A stretch of DNA of 64,000 nt from Paralithodes platypus. Lineage: Eukaryota; Arthropoda; Malacostraca; Decapoda; Lithodidae. Below the pieces are notes generated by a model, which ran no database searches, was not told where the DNA came from, and was given only the letters and a program-made list of their open reading frames with translations. This document shows, piece by piece, positions 43,322-55,327 of this stretch (its first letter is position 1; every line of letters begins with the position of its first letter). Position numbers and translations under genes: made by a program. Location: positions 47,373,274 to 47,437,273 of the forward strand of contig CM064518.1 in assembly GCA_032716605.1 (NCBI GenBank). The letters are read 5' to 3'.

Positions 43322-43420
43322 TTAACCACTTGAGGACTATATAACGTGCTGTAGCAGTATATTTTATTTGTCATTAAATTATTGTATTCAGCTTAGGAAG
43401 GATATGTGGGAGTCGGGCAG
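43322..43420. repeat. Family B repeat, left part split by a LINE
   Basis: TTAACCACTTGAGGACTATA then TTCAGCTTAGGAAGGATATG. The right part is at 44231-44393. Confidence 0.75.
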
Positions 43421-44230
43421 TATTGTGTTGGTTTTGATCCCTCATTAGGAATACAGTTGAGGAGATCCTTAATAAATATCAAAAATAAATTTGGAAACAG
43501 GACAGAACCCAGAGGAACACCGGAGTTGATAGGTTGAGGAAGTGAGCGATGGCCGTCCACAACTGCAGCTATGGAGCGGTCTGAAAGGAAATTAAAGACA
43601 AAAGCACAGATAGAGGGATAGAAACCAAAGGAGGGTAGTTTGAAAATTAGAGATTTGTGTCAGACTCAATCGAAGGCTTTCGATATGTCTAGTGCAATAG
43701 AAAAAGTCTCACCGAAGTCCCGATAGGAGGATGACCAAGAGTTAGTAAGATAAGCAAGAAGATCACCAGTAGAGCGGCCCTTAAGGAAACCATACTAAGT
43801 AGATTATGGGAATATATATGCTTAAGAAATTTTTGAGTTAAGAATATTTTTAAAAACTTTTGAGATGCAAGAAGTGAGAGCAATTGGGCGATAGTTAGAG
43901 GGTTGAGAGCGGTCACCCTTCTTTGGAACAGGTTGAATATGAGCAAACTTCCAGCAAGAAGGAAAGACGTTAGAGGAGAGACAGAGATGAAAGAGTTTGC
44001 CTAGGCAGGGAGTCAGCACGGAAGAAGTTTTTGAATACAACAGAAGGAACACCATCTGATCCGTACGCATTGTTAGTATTAAGTCCAGAGAGGGCAGAGA
44101 GTACATCCTTAGAACAGATTATTATATTAGGCATAAGTAAGTGAGAGGAGGGTGGAGAGGGGAGAATAGCACCGGAACCATCCAAGGTGGAGATTTTAGC
44201 GAAAGTTTGAGCGAAGAGTTCAGCTTTGTC
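43421..44230 (-). mobile_element. LINE fragment: N-terminal part of the RT domain
   Basis: Read on the - strand with frameshifts: ELFAQTFAKISTL, then QPVPKKGDRSQPSNYRPIAL, ISKVFKNIL, SIALDISKAFD (motif A), NSGVPLGSVLSPNLF (motif B), ending before the catalytic YADD. It may be the same family as 7019-7936, which starts at YADD. Stops and frameshifts make it a relic. Confidence 0.75.
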
Positions 44231-44393
44231 AGACGATTCCATATGGTTTAGGAAGGCTACAGTATATGGAAGTCAGAGGGTCGAGATAGTCTTTACCCTT
44301 ATAATTCCCACAGATCCTTCTTAAACTGTATAAAAGCATCTACTGATAGCCAAAATAAACTGTCAAAATGCGTCATAATCTTCAAAGGGTTAA
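44231..44393. repeat. Family B repeat, right part
   Basis: GTTTAGGAAGGC to CATAATCTTCAAAGGGTTAA. Its terminal TTAA is also the left end of the next copy. Confidence 0.75.
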
Positions 44394-44604
44394 CCCCTTC
44401 AGTACCAGCTCCGACCTTTTCATCTTATACTGCCTCCTAATAGACGATTTTATTCAATTTAGAAAGAGGCTCCAGCAATTAACATACTTCGAACTATCTT
44501 AATTAACCCTTTCTACTGCCACAAATCCTTCTTAAGCTCCACAGAATCTTCTAAATATAGCTAGAATAAAGTAAAATAGCCGTCGCCGGTACAGAAGGGG
44601 CTTA
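44390..44604. repeat. Family B palindromic repeat
   Basis: TTAACCCCTTCAGTACCAGC to GCCGTCGCCGGTACAGAAGG. Shares TTAA 44390-44393 with its neighbour. Confidence 0.85.
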
Positions 44605-44719
44605 TGCATACGGAATTAGGTTAGAACGGCCACACCTCAAACGGCCACAGTCCTAAACAGCCGTGGTTACTTTAGGTTCTACTACGCTAGGCTTGAGTAA
44701 ATTAACCCTATTTGGTTCG

Positions 44720-44945
44720 AAGAGGGTCTTTTTCAACCTCCCCTGTTATGTTCGATTAGTTTGGAAACTATAAGACGTTTCACCTCACTAGTTTGGCGGT
44801 AATAAGATGTTTTACACCATTAAAGTGTCAATTTTGTCTGAGAGAGAGATAGCGAGCCTGTAACTTAAACAAAAATCGGCCTTCGGCCGGGACATTTTCG
44901 ATGTGAACATTTACAAATTTAGTTTGAGGGGGGTCTGAGTGGGAA
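44720..44945 (-). repeat. Family A repeat, partly deleted
   Basis: GATAGCGAGCCTGTAACTTA and GGCCTTCGGCCGGGACATTT are present. It passes into the 412-bp array. Confidence 0.7.
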
Positions 44946-46600
44946 TTTTTACAATGTGGTGGCGTATTATTGTAATGAAAGTAGGCTATGTTATGTGTGT
45001 GTGTGTGTGTGGGTGTGTCTGTCTGTCTGTCAGTCTCTCAGTCTGGTGATTTGTGTGCCCCATTCTGTGTGTGTGTGTGTGCGTGTGCCCCGCAGGTGTG
45101 CACACGCACACAGAACCGTATCTAGTTTTACCCTATCTGGTTTAATAGAATATATAATGCGACGATCGTATTTTATAATTTAGTTAACGTTATAAAGTAC
45201 ATTTTCTTTTACGTTCTTTAAAGAAAACGAATATATTATATGGGTAACTAAATTATAATAACTACGTGTTCTTAGCATTAAACAGCATAGTTTCGAGTAA
45301 ATACAGATAATACCAGTCACTATTATTCTTGTTATTTTTTTACTAAAATTTCGCGTAATACGTTAGGGGTCTGACTGGGAATTTCTACAATGTGGTGGCG
45401 TATTATTGTAATGACCGTGTAGGCTGTGTGTGTGTGGGTGTGTCTGTCTGTCAGTCTCTCAATCTGGTGATGTGTGTGCCCCATTCTGTGTGTGTGTGTG
45501 TCCCGCAGGTGTGCACACGCACACAGAACCGTATCTAGTTTTACCCTATCTGGTTTAATAGAATATATAATGCGACGATCGTATTTTATAATTTAGTTAA
45601 CGTTATAAAGTACATTTTCTTTTACGTTCTTTAAAGAAAACGAATATATTATATGGGTAACTAAATTATAATAACTACGTGTTCTTAGCATTAAACAGCA
45701 TAGTTTCGAGTAAATACAGATAATACCAGTCACTATTATTCTTGTTATTTTTTTACTAAAATTTCGCGTAATACGTTAGGGGTCTGACTGGGAATTTCTA
45801 CAATGTGGTGGCGTATTATTGTAATGACCGTGTAGGCTGTGTGTGTGGGTGTGTCTGTCTGTCAGTCTCTCAATCTGGTGATGTGTGTGCCCCATTCTGT
45901 GTGTGTGTGTGTGTCCCGCAGGTGTGCACACGCACACAGAACCGTATCTAGTTTTACCCTATCTGGTTTAATAGAATATATAATGCGACGATCGTATTTT
46001 ATAATTTAGTTAACGTTATAAAGTACATTTTCTTTTACGTTCTTTAAAGAAAACGAATATATTATATGGGTAACTAAATTATAATAACTACGTGTTCTTA
46101 GCATTAAACAGCATAGTTTCGAGTAAATACAGATAATACCAGTCACTATTATTCTTGTTATTTTTTTACTAAAATTTCGCGTAATACGTTAGGGGTCTGA
46201 GTGGGAATTTCTACAATGTGGTGGCGTATTATTGTAATGACCGTGTAGGCTGTGTCTGTCTGTCAGTCTCTCAATCTGGTGATGTGTGTGCCCCATTCTG
46301 TGTGTGTGTGTGTGTCCCGTAGGTGTGCACACGCTCACAGAACCGTATCTAGTTTTAACCTATCTGGTTTAATAGAATATAAAATGCGCCGATCGTATTT
46401 TATAATTTAGTTAACGGTATAAAGTACATTTTCTTTTACGTTCTTTAAAGAAAACGAATATATTATATGGGAAACTAAATGATAATATCTACATGTTCTT
46501 AGCATTAAACAGCATAGTTTCGAGTAAATACAGATAATACCAGTCACTATTACTTTTTTTTTTTTTTACTAAAATTGCGCGTTATACTTTATTTATGCGG
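44930..46600. repeat. 412-bp tandem array, 4 units
   Basis: GGTCTGACTGGGAATTTCTA (or GAGTGGG) recurs at about 44930, 45367, 45779 and 46193. Units 2 and 3 appear almost identical apart from GT repeat length. Each unit carries a GTGTGCACACGCACACAG motif and variable GT tracts. Confidence 0.95.
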
Positions 46601-46682
46601 ATTAAAAACCTTACTAGATCGTCTGATATGAGATTAAGAACCCATACAATACTTAATTTTAACTCGGTGAAGCAGTTTAACT

Positions 46683-46870
46683 CTAGTTTACCAGATAGAT
46701 TATAATTATTGTCCATGAAAGCGGGGAGAGAGACTGAAAGGAGGGAGTACAAAGGAGTATAAAGGAAATCAAGCAACAACAGATCTAGTGACCCTTCTAG
46801 GTTGCTTGTCCTCCAAAACAAATGAGAATGAGTAGTTCTTCTACCTGGCCCTCCACTCCCCTCCTTAATA
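46683..46870 (-). mobile_element. LINE 3' UTR fragment
   Basis: Reverse complement of the 31.6-31.8 kb LINE tail: GGAAATCAAGCAACAACAGA and GGTTGCTTGTCCTCCAAAAC. Confidence 0.7.
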
Positions 46871-47252
46871 ATATGGTTTATACTGATGATTACAATAAGT
46901 CATGGGGGTTGAGGGAGGGCTTTCCATTTTCTTTAGTCTATGCTCAAAACTCAGTTTTCTGAAAAACGTGAATTTCGAGTGGTTGGGGGAGGGAGGGAGC
47001 AGCCGGATAAATGAAGAATTGCCAAATTTCGGTATATGCAAGGGAGCCTAGCGCCACTTTAAAAAATTCTATACGACAAAACTACGACGATTTGCGTTTT
47101 TAAGATTTTACCGTAGATAGAAGAGATATTTGGGATTTTTGTGTTCGTTTGTTTGTGGTGTTAGATGTTCTAGGGCGATTGTGGTGATATGATGTTTCAC
47201 TGCCAATATTGGCGGCAACTGTTGTCCGATCGCGCCTTTTTTTACACGTGGA
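46871..47252. other. Unassigned sequence
   Basis: No gene seen. Confidence 0.45.
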
Positions 47253-47469
47253 AGCAACGACCGACGACGCTCGGTGTGACATACTATTCTACCCCGTGCA
47301 ATTGTGACAGGTTAAAACAGCCCATATGCCTATCATTTGAATCAAAATCAGTTAAATCACGACTGTATTTAGATATATCGTTAGAGAGCCTAACCTACCA
47401 CTACTTATAATAATACTAATGCAGAAAATAACTAGGAATGAGTTGTGTTACCGGGCATACGTCTTGTAA

Positions 47470-47660
47470 ACACGTGAGTTGATGTCAAACAGCGGGGGTG
47501 TGGGAGCGGCAGTCCCCACACATAATTAATATTTTGTGTCATGCCCTAGCGAGGGTTCGAACCCAGGCCAGTAGTGCAGCACTCCAGCTACTAGGATGGG
47601 TTAGGTAGGGTTGTTAGGTTCGGCTAATGTCCTTTCAAAGGGGTATAGTAAACACTAGGA
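47470..47660. repeat. Dispersed repeat with tRNA-like B box
   Basis: GAGGGTTCGAACCCAGGCC (47551-47569) fits a B box. GGGTTAGGTAGGGTTGTTAG is repeated in reverse at 50080-50110, and the CCCCCACA part recurs at 50131-50145. Confidence 0.45.
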
Positions 47661-47871
47661 TATACCCGGTCAGAGGTAGGTGATACGCCCGATAACACAA
47701 CTCTTGCCAATAGCTATAAATAACAATAATTTGGTGGGATAAAAATAGATTTAACTTATAGAAGGCAATGGCTCCCGGGGTGCCATGGCCGCAGCCGCTA
47801 TACCTTGACATTACCTCTAACCACGATTCTATTTCGGTGGATTTTTACTTAATGTTATTGCATTTACTAAC

Positions 47872-48106
47872 TTAACCCTTTTACGCATATGACGCGATTT
47901 TGAGCCTATTGGGGATACTTTAAAGCCTTTGTTACCATCAGGGGTATTTATAAACCTTTAGTTTAGTTACTTCAACCTCTGCAGTTGTCTTTGAGTTAGC
48001 TGTGGGCAGAAAACTAATTTTGGAGAGGTAATTATAAGAGTGAGAGAACGCTATTTCTTATTGCTAATCTGGCAACCTCTGCATCATAAAAGCGTGAAAG
48101 GGTTAA
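47872..48106. mobile_element. TTAA-ended short element
   Basis: TTAACCCTTTTACGC left, GCGTGAAAGGGTTAA right, about 15-bp inverted ends. Related in ends to family B, with a different core. Flanked by inverted TTAATGTTATTG blocks. Confidence 0.65.
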
Positions 48107-48370
48107 CCTAACCAAATACAATAACATTAAGTCAAAATATATCGAAATACAGTCGTGATTTAACGGATTTTGGTTCAAATGATAGGCATATGGGCTGCTT
48201 TAACCTGTCACAATTGCACGGGGAAGAATATCACACTACACCGGGCGTCGGGGCTGACGAAGTGACCTTATAATTCGATGATTTTGTATTTTATTTATTT
48301 ATCTATTATTGTTACTTTTTTTCATTCTTATTATTTTGATTTAGGTTCCATAAGTTCTTTCTTCTGACCC

Positions 48371-49010
48371 ATACCTAACACCTAGTACGCGTTCCTAGTA
48401 CCTAGTATGTGGGATACAAGACTAACCCTCACCTGCCAGTCAGAATATGTTCCTATCACCTAGCACGTGGGATACAAAACTAACCCTCACCTAACACCTA
48501 GTATGCGTCCCTAGTACCCAGTACGTGGGATACAAGACTAACCCTCACCTAATTCCAAGTATGTGTCCCTAGTACTTAATACATGGGATACAAAACTAAC
48601 CCTCACCTAACACCTAGTATGTGTCCCTAGTACGGTACCTATTACATGGGATACAAGACTAACCCTCACCTAACACCTAGTATGTGTCCCTAGTACGGTA
48701 CCTATTACATGGGATACAAGACTAACCCTCACCTAACACCTAGTGTGTGTCCCTAGTACGGTACCTATTACGTGGGATACAAGACTAACCCTCACCTAAC
48801 ACCTAGTATGTGTCCCTAGTACGGTACCTATTACATGGGATACAAGACTAACCCTCACCTAACACCTAGTATGTGTCCCTAGTACGGTACCTATTACGTG
48901 GGATACAAGACTAACCCTCACCTAACACCTAGTATGTGTCCCTAATACCTAGTACGTGGGATACAAGACTAACTCTCACCTAACACCTAGTATGTGTCCC
49001 TTGAAGTAAC
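48371..49010. repeat. 63-bp tandem array, about 10 units
   Basis: ACTAACCCTCACCTAACACC, TAGTATGTGTCCCTAGTACG and GTACCTATTACATGGGATAC make up the unit. The first units are shorter variants. Confidence 0.93.
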
Positions 49011-49559
49011 CTTTACTCATTTTGGGGAAATGCGTGGGAAGTCTCAGCACAGTCCCAAACGTTCGGCTGCACTAGGCCGGGCAAGCCAAATTTTTGCCCA
49101 TGTTCAAAAATATGGTCATGAATGTGCGGATTCGTCGAGTCTTCGTAAGTTTTCGGAACTTTTCACAAACATTTGGAACTTTTCGCAAACATTCAGAACT
49201 CATTCGACATCACTCTGCAACATTCGGTAAAATCAGCAAAATCAGCAAGATGAATAAAATCGGCAAAATCCGCGACGCAGGCAGCGATGACTAAAGGGGA
49301 TAGGGGATATACATAACCATACAATCATGTACTGTATAATTATTGAATATCATTTTTCATGTCACTTATGAACAAGAACACTTATGAACACTTATGTCAA
49401 GAACATGAACCTTTTTACATGTGTACTCAACCTATAGAATAAGTACCCATTAATTATGAAACAATAAAAATGCATGTTAAGGAGGATGAGGAAGAGCAAG
49501 AGAATACGAAGAGGAAGAGAAATATGGAGTAATGCGGTGAAAATAATTAAATTAACACC
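49011..49559. other. Unassigned sequence
   Basis: Two open frames of 66-78 codons at 48994-49294, no known domain. Repeated AACTTTTC.CAAACATT motifs at 49155-49200. No gene called. Confidence 0.4.
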
Positions 49560-49850
49560 TACTGTCCCAGTGACGTACGTTGGCCGACAGTAAAAAAGTC
49601 ACTCTTCAGTACCAGCGACGGACGACGTTCATCCATAATATGCGGTCCTTGTAACTGCCCGTATCAATCGGTACCTGGTGCCACGACTTGATAAACACTG
49701 CTCTGAGACCTTGGCAACACTTCTCAGCTTATATCCAATCTCCCACAGTCTAGGAGGGTCAGTATTCTTCCATCTTTTGAGTTGGAAGGATTTTCTCTCT
49801 CGACTCTGATGCCATTTTGGCCACATTGCTTGGTACTGAAGGGTACATTC
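49560..49850. repeat. Possible dispersed repeat related to 42488-42672
   Basis: CAGTACCAGCGACG, a TTGGCAACAC block and CATTTTGGCC also occur in order at 42488-42672. Weak. Confidence 0.35.
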
Positions 49851-50890
49851 ATGGTGATGGTAATTTTGCAGAACAACAACTCATGTTATTTTATTTTTTT
49901 ATTTTTTATTTTTATTTTGTAATGGTTTGTAAGTGTGTATTTTATTGTTAGAAAGTGTAGAAAGCACTTTTTATTAGCATTTGCATTGTTAATTTCAATT
50001 CCGATACCCCAACAATCTAGGGGGGAGAGTTTGGGAATGCAGGGTTTACTCAATTTAGTCAACTTTGAAAAGACATTAGCCTAACCTAACAACCTTACCT
50101 AACCTACCCTAGTATTATGGATGGGGGCTGCCGCCCCCACACCCCCGCTGGTTGGGTATTGAAACAATAAAAGATTGACGGGCGCCGAAAGAAAAGTCAA
50201 TGAAGTCTACGGTGTTTACTCCGCAATCTTCATCTTTGGCTGTCGATAACAGGAAAGTACCAATAAAAATGTACTGACGTCTTGTAGGTGAAGCTCTACT
50301 CCGATTGGCTACTGAACATCGGGGAAGAGCCTCCAAGGAGGCTAGAATATAAACAAAGTGTCCTGGACTGGCTGTACAAAAAAACGAAATTTTTTATAGG
50401 AGTGAAAATCAAATTGACAAATTAAGAAAATTAGCACTTTTCCTCACATCAGTAGGGTCTCCTGAGTAAGTTAAGAGCGGAAAAAACATTATTCCATAGG
50501 ACAGGAATCCCGTAATCGAGGAGTTGTTGTTCTGCAGAATACCCATAATTTATACGATGCAAGTATAATTCCAAACAACACGACCAAAATATAAAAGGTC
50601 CTTACGAAATTATATTATTATTTATTCCATTGTATCTAGATGTTAAATTGTAAAGGAGTATTTAAACTGGACATTTCGACGAAATACGTAGGTTAGGGTT
50701 TTTAATTACGACAACTAGGGATATTCTGTTGGGGAGAGATCCATTGATATTTGTGGAGAGATCGCAGTCTGTTTGACGTTGGCAATTCCGAATTTTACAA
50801 CAATAATAGCGGCGGCATAGAACACTATGATATCAACAACTTGACATCCTCCATTGCGTAATATTTTATTATTAATTTTATTTGTGTTCA

Positions 50891-50892
<2 letters not shown>
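49851..50892. other. Unassigned sequence
   Basis: Contains the inverted partner (50035-50150) of the 47470-47660 repeat, T-rich tracts, and a CCAAT-like CCGATTGGCT at 50301. No gene is supported. Confidence 0.4.
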
Positions 50893-50975
<83 letters not shown>

Positions 50976-50998
50976 TTTTTTTTTTATTTTTTTCTAAG
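50893..50998. repeat. (AT)n microsatellite and T-run
   Basis: About 37 AT units then a T-rich tract. Confidence 0.95.
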
Positions 50999-51146
50999 TT
51001 GCCGTTGTCTCTCTCCAGTGACTCCGGGTGTTTTGTGTGGATTCATCCTGCTGGTGTTTCTGCACCCTGGTTGGAGGCTTCGGCATCTCATATAATAATA
51101 ATAATAATATTAATAAAAGTTCGTTCCCCCAACCAGCCACTGAGTG

Positions 51147-51246
51147 AATCCGAATCACCTGGGGGTCGACAAACGAAGCATATGAAAGAAGTGCCATTTG
51201 CACACAATAAATGCTTCTTTTTTCGACCCCCTGGTGATTCGGATTA
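51147..51246. repeat. 100-bp foldback
   Basis: AATCCGAATCACCTGGGGGT and CGACAAA at the left mirror TTTTTTCGACCCCC and TGGTGATTCGGATT at the right. Inner GAAGCA/TGCTTC also pairs. Loop about 40 nt. Confidence 0.75.
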
Positions 51247-52316
51247 ACACAGTTTTCTCGTGCGATTGTGCTGCCATCTTTCGTGTGCGCTGATTACTAT
51301 TATCAGAACTGTGGCATCTCATTTTCGGACTTTCCCATCCTTTATATAATCCTTGTGCTAGATTATTGTATTCCAGCATCGTTAACGGTAATTCTATGAT
51401 TTTCCTCACTAGTTATTATCATTTCCGGTTTGATATTTTATCGATTATGTACGACGATCGTAAGGAACAAAGTACAGTATATTGATCGGTTCACTTGGAT
51501 TGTCTAAGTACTATCCTTATGTTCTTTCACCACGGAATTCAACCGGCTACTGAGTACTGACTCATATTCTGAGCATACCCTCATAATGGCGGAGGAATAT
51601 CAAAGTAGTGCCAGCGATTTGAGTTCACCCATGTTATTTATCATTATAAATATACTGTATACTAAATAATTATAATAATAGATATACTACTACTAGCTAT
51701 ATTATTGACTTAGCTCAAATTGTTATATCTAATTATCTTGGGGACATTTTTAAACTTTACTTTTACATTAATATTTAGAACAAGGAAGGAATTAAACCAA
51801 GGCTGTAGATGTTATTTAGATTATATTTGTCTAGTACTTGAAATTCTTAGTGCAGAAAAGAATAGCTAGAACATACTATACTATACGCTCTATTTGTAGA
51901 GTTTTTTATATAATAAATGTTATAGACAGTAGAGCAAAAGGTAAACCAACCTAAGCCTTGGTCAGTGGTAGTGGGCTTCCTATAGACTTCAGGCGTCAGA
52001 CCATTATCCGTTTTCTTAACAAGAAGTAATGGCATATACAGTAGAGCATTCCCTCTCGTTTTATACAATAAAGGTATTCACGTTTGCCCCTTGTTCTAGG
52101 CTCATCTACTTCTTTAGTTTTCAAATAAACTACACTGTACTTATGCATAAATATTCACTAATAGGCAATCTCCACACTGACATTACTATAGTAATGCTCT
52201 ATCATGTCATAACTGTGTATTATAACTTATGATAGTCTAGCATTCCTGAGTATAAGTTATGATGTCTTGGGCAAGGATTATCTGTTATTCATCGGTTTGT
52301 AATGTTTATGAGTCGC
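51247..52316. other. AT-rich unassigned sequence
   Basis: No gene, RNA or repeat family identified. Confidence 0.45.
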
Positions 52317-52634
52317 TTAAGGGCGGGTTTTCAGAGGCCTCTTTCTCCCTCAAGTTTAGCCCCATTAGTTTTGATATTTCATTTAATACATTCGCCCCGA
52401 TTGTTTGGCGATTTTAAGACCTTTCGTTCCATTTAGGTGTCGATTTTTTTTCCTGGCTAGCTACAGCAATCCTTGCAATTATTTCCAGCCTTTGGCCGCG
52501 GTAATTTTCTACCGAGAAATGCACAAATTTATCTTGGGAGCATTATTATAAGCTTGATGGAGGTCTAGGGAGGAAACTAAAAAACTAAAAAAAAAAAAAA
52601 AAAAAAATGAATATATAAATGAGCCCAGATCCTC
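52317..52634 (-). repeat. Family A repeat
   Basis: TTAAGGGCGGG to AAGCTTGATGGAGGTCTAGG. The pyrimidine-rich end carries an A-run at 52588-52608. The left arm is altered (CCTGGCTAGCTACAGC). Confidence 0.8.
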
Positions 52635-52813
52635 AAAGTTGCCTTAGGTTACGGTGAGGTGAGACACTTAACAAACCAATAATTTAACAATTTATTACTG
52701 TCCCACGACGTCATATTTTCCTCATACAATGTATATATACACAATCATAAGTTATGATACCTAGGATAATAATAAACATTCCTATGATTAAGGCACAGTA
52801 TTCTAATTACGAA
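52635..52813. other. Unassigned sequence
   Basis: No feature identified. Confidence 0.4.
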
Positions 52814-52911
52814 GAAGGGACTAGAGGGGCTCCAGTCCTGACGCTATTCTTGACTTGCAGTGTGCTGGCTTAATAATCCAAAAGGGTTGATAGTCTCTGA
52901 AGTCCTATTTC
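52814..52911 (+). repeat. Family D repeat, copy 3
   Basis: GGCTCCAGTCCTGACGC and GTGCTGGCTTAATAATCC. Confidence 0.75.
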
Positions 52912-53098
52912 AACCCCTTCTGTACCAGCAACGTCTTAAGATTATGTGCAGCTTAAGAAATATATGTGTTAGTAAAATGGGATAATTAAGATAGTTCGAA
53001 GCCTGGTAATTGCTGGGGGTCCTTCCTAATCTGAATATAATCGTCTCATAATAGCGAGAATAAAATTAAAAAGACGTAGCCAGTAAAAGAGAGGCTAA
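52911..53098. repeat. Family B repeat
   Basis: CAACCCCTTCTGTACCAGCA to AAAGACGTAGCCAGT. About 25 bp of the left arm are missing. Confidence 0.8.
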
Positions 53099-53285
53099 TT
53101 ACAGTTATGTGCTGATGATTCCGGCTTCAGGTGTGCAGTCCCAAGATAGGATATAAAGTTTTTTATTTTATTTGTAATTCTTTATTTACCACTCATTACA
53201 AGCCTTAAAACTCTGGGAATGTTGTTACTGAAGGCCATTCTGTATTATTTATACAATGTTCAAGACATGTGAGCACAATACATAG

Positions 53286-53339
<54 letters not shown>

Positions 53340-54317
53340 CAAGACTTACAGGAAAGAAGAAACCCACGATTAAGATTCTTGATGTAGCTGGTAGAGTCAT
53401 GTTGGTTGTTGTTGTTGTTGTTGTTGTTCTTATGTCATCGCTGCGTTACGGGATGCCATCCAAACCTCTTCAAGGGATTGTCTCTTTTGGTTGTATACAG
53501 ACAAAGCCGAGGAGAGGCTAAACAACGCTCCTTTATAATAATTTATCATTTGTACCGGAATATTTCTTGGAAGAGAATGCTCCTTGTATATCCATTATCC
53601 TTGTGTATCCTTGTAGACAGTGCTCCTTGTTTACACTTGTAGATAATTATTCTTATATATCATTGCAGACAACTTTCTTAAAATACCTTGAAAGGGACGT
53701 CACAATTCCACAAGCAGAGTTAAAACAAAAAAAGCAGATTCAGACGAGGGCATATTCCGACAATTCTTGGTCGGCTAATATATTCAAGCAACATTTGAAG
53801 ATCTCTGGCTGAGTGCGAATGGATCAATGTCTATAAATTCCAATAAAGACTGTAGCCGATTTAACCCTATCTACATAATTATTATATGTTATTTTATAAA
53901 AAGAAACTGGTCAATTTTGTGTTGTACCAGGCTGTTTTATCACACAAGTACAAGACAATGTACCTTTTTATTGATATCTTATAATCAAAGATGCAAAGAA
54001 GATAAATTAAGGAAGCACTAACAAACTTTAAAGAAGAACCATAAAGCAATAAGATGGATATAAGATAAAACTGAATTGTGAGCTCTCTCTTCTAATACAT
54101 ATGAATAATTGGTTTATAATTAAAATTTCTTGAATAATTTTACCCAAATATACTGTATATATAGGTTTAGTTCATTCATAAACCTAGCTCGAATATAGGC
54201 AGAGATATAAAGCTATCGGATGGACTATAAGAACAAAGCTTTTTAGAAGGAGCAAAGCTCTTTATCATCCATCACTGTGTGAAAAGTACCTAATATCTGT
54301 TTATATAACGGCTGGGC
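53099..54317. other. Unassigned sequence with simple repeats
   Basis: (AT)n at 53288-53335 and (GTT)n at 53402-53428. Open frames of 64-81 codons have no known domain. No gene called. Confidence 0.45.
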
Positions 54318-54426
54318 TTAAGAATCGACAAACTAATTGGGCGAATGTCTTAACATTTCAAAACTAATGGGGTTAAACATGAATGAGAAAGGGGGTCCAG
54401 AATACCCCCCCCCCCCCCCCCCACCC
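54318..54426 (+). repeat. Family A right-end fragment with C-run
   Basis: TAATTGGGCGAATGTCTTAA, TAATGGGGTTAAACATGAAT, then CCCCCC. Confidence 0.75.
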
Positions 54427-54507
54427 CCACACCCAATGTTATTAATGCTACTGCCAATTTTTTTCACTGAGATAAGGAAGGACCTGGAATAAAAAAAATA
54501 TATAGAT

Positions 54508-54609
54508 TATTGCAATCAACCCTCTAACACAAGAAGGTAATTATTGCAATCAACCCTCTAACACAAGAAGGTAATTATTGCAATCAACCCTCTAACACAA
54601 GAAGGTAAT
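54508..54609. repeat. 34-bp tandem repeat, 3 units
   Basis: ATTGCAATCAACCCTCTAAC plus ACAAGAAGGTAATT, identical units. Confidence 0.95.
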
Positions 54610-54699
54610 TTCTAAACTTAATACAATCGTCTGCAGGCATCTAGAATGATACAGATGGCGACAGTCAGCCCTAAGAAGATAGAAAGACACTTTTTTTGT

Positions 54700-54880
54700 C
54701 TCTTTTCTTACTATTATTAGACGATGTTATTCATATTAGGAAGGGTATGTGGAAGTCAGAGGGTTGATTAAGATAGCCTTTACCCTTAGGATTCCCACAG
54801 ATTGTTCCTAAATTCTATAAAATCGTATATTGATAACCAGAATAAACTGTCAAAATGCGTCATAATCTTCAAAGGGGTAA
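54700..54880. repeat. Family B repeat, TTCAAAGGGG subfamily, left end lost
   Basis: ATTATTAGACGATGTTATTC to AAATGCGTCATAATCTTC. Confidence 0.8.
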
Positions 54881-54957
54881 TTGAAAAGTTTAACGTCGCA
54901 ATCAGTTCAAACAAAAATCCAGCATATCTTAAAAAGTGACAATTCACATTTTATTAA

Positions 54958-55051
54958 TGTTTATCCCACCTCAACAACAACAACAACAGTGGCATATGTG
55001 ATAATGTTTATCCCACCTCAACAACAACAACAACAGTGGCATATGTGATAA
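54958..55051. repeat. 47-bp tandem duplication
   Basis: TGTTTATCCCACCTCAACAA...TGGCATATGTGATAA present twice, identical. Confidence 0.95.
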
Positions 55052-55159
55052 TGTTTTTTAGAATAGAAGCCGAAATTAATGTAATGTCAGTTTTGGATTA
55101 GTTTACATTAATTAATAGTCAAAAAGTGAACTTAGGAACTCTCTCCCTCAAACAATCTT

Positions 55160-55327
55160 TCCTTCATCCTATGACTTAGATTATTTTAAACTTCGCGTGT
55201 CCAGGCATTTTGACCCCAACTTCCCTTGCATTTGGCTTTCTGTCACTCTTTTGGTTTGGGGGGAGACACTCGTTACAGGCAGCCTGCCTTTTGTCTCCTC
55301 CATACACACAAAAAACAAATAACAATA
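55160..55327 (+). mobile_element. LINE 3'-end fragment
   Basis: YDLDYFKLRVSRHFDPNFPC, then WGETLVTGSLPF, then ATACACACAAAAAAC. Same family as 2354-2505 and 40467-40560. Confidence 0.65.

Larger units (their letters stand above)
47253..48262. repeat. About 1-kb inverted-repeat structure
   Basis: 47260-47385 and 48133-48262 are inverted copies (AATTGTGACAGGTTAAAACA against TTTAACCTGTCACAATTGCA, and ATGCCTATCATTTGA against TCAAATGATAGGCAT). A TTAA-ended element lies inside at 47872-48106. Confidence 0.7.

Noticed and set aside
48371..49010. Telomere-like CCTAAC units
   Set aside because: The unit is 63 bp and only part of it resembles telomeric sequence. This is an internal minisatellite.
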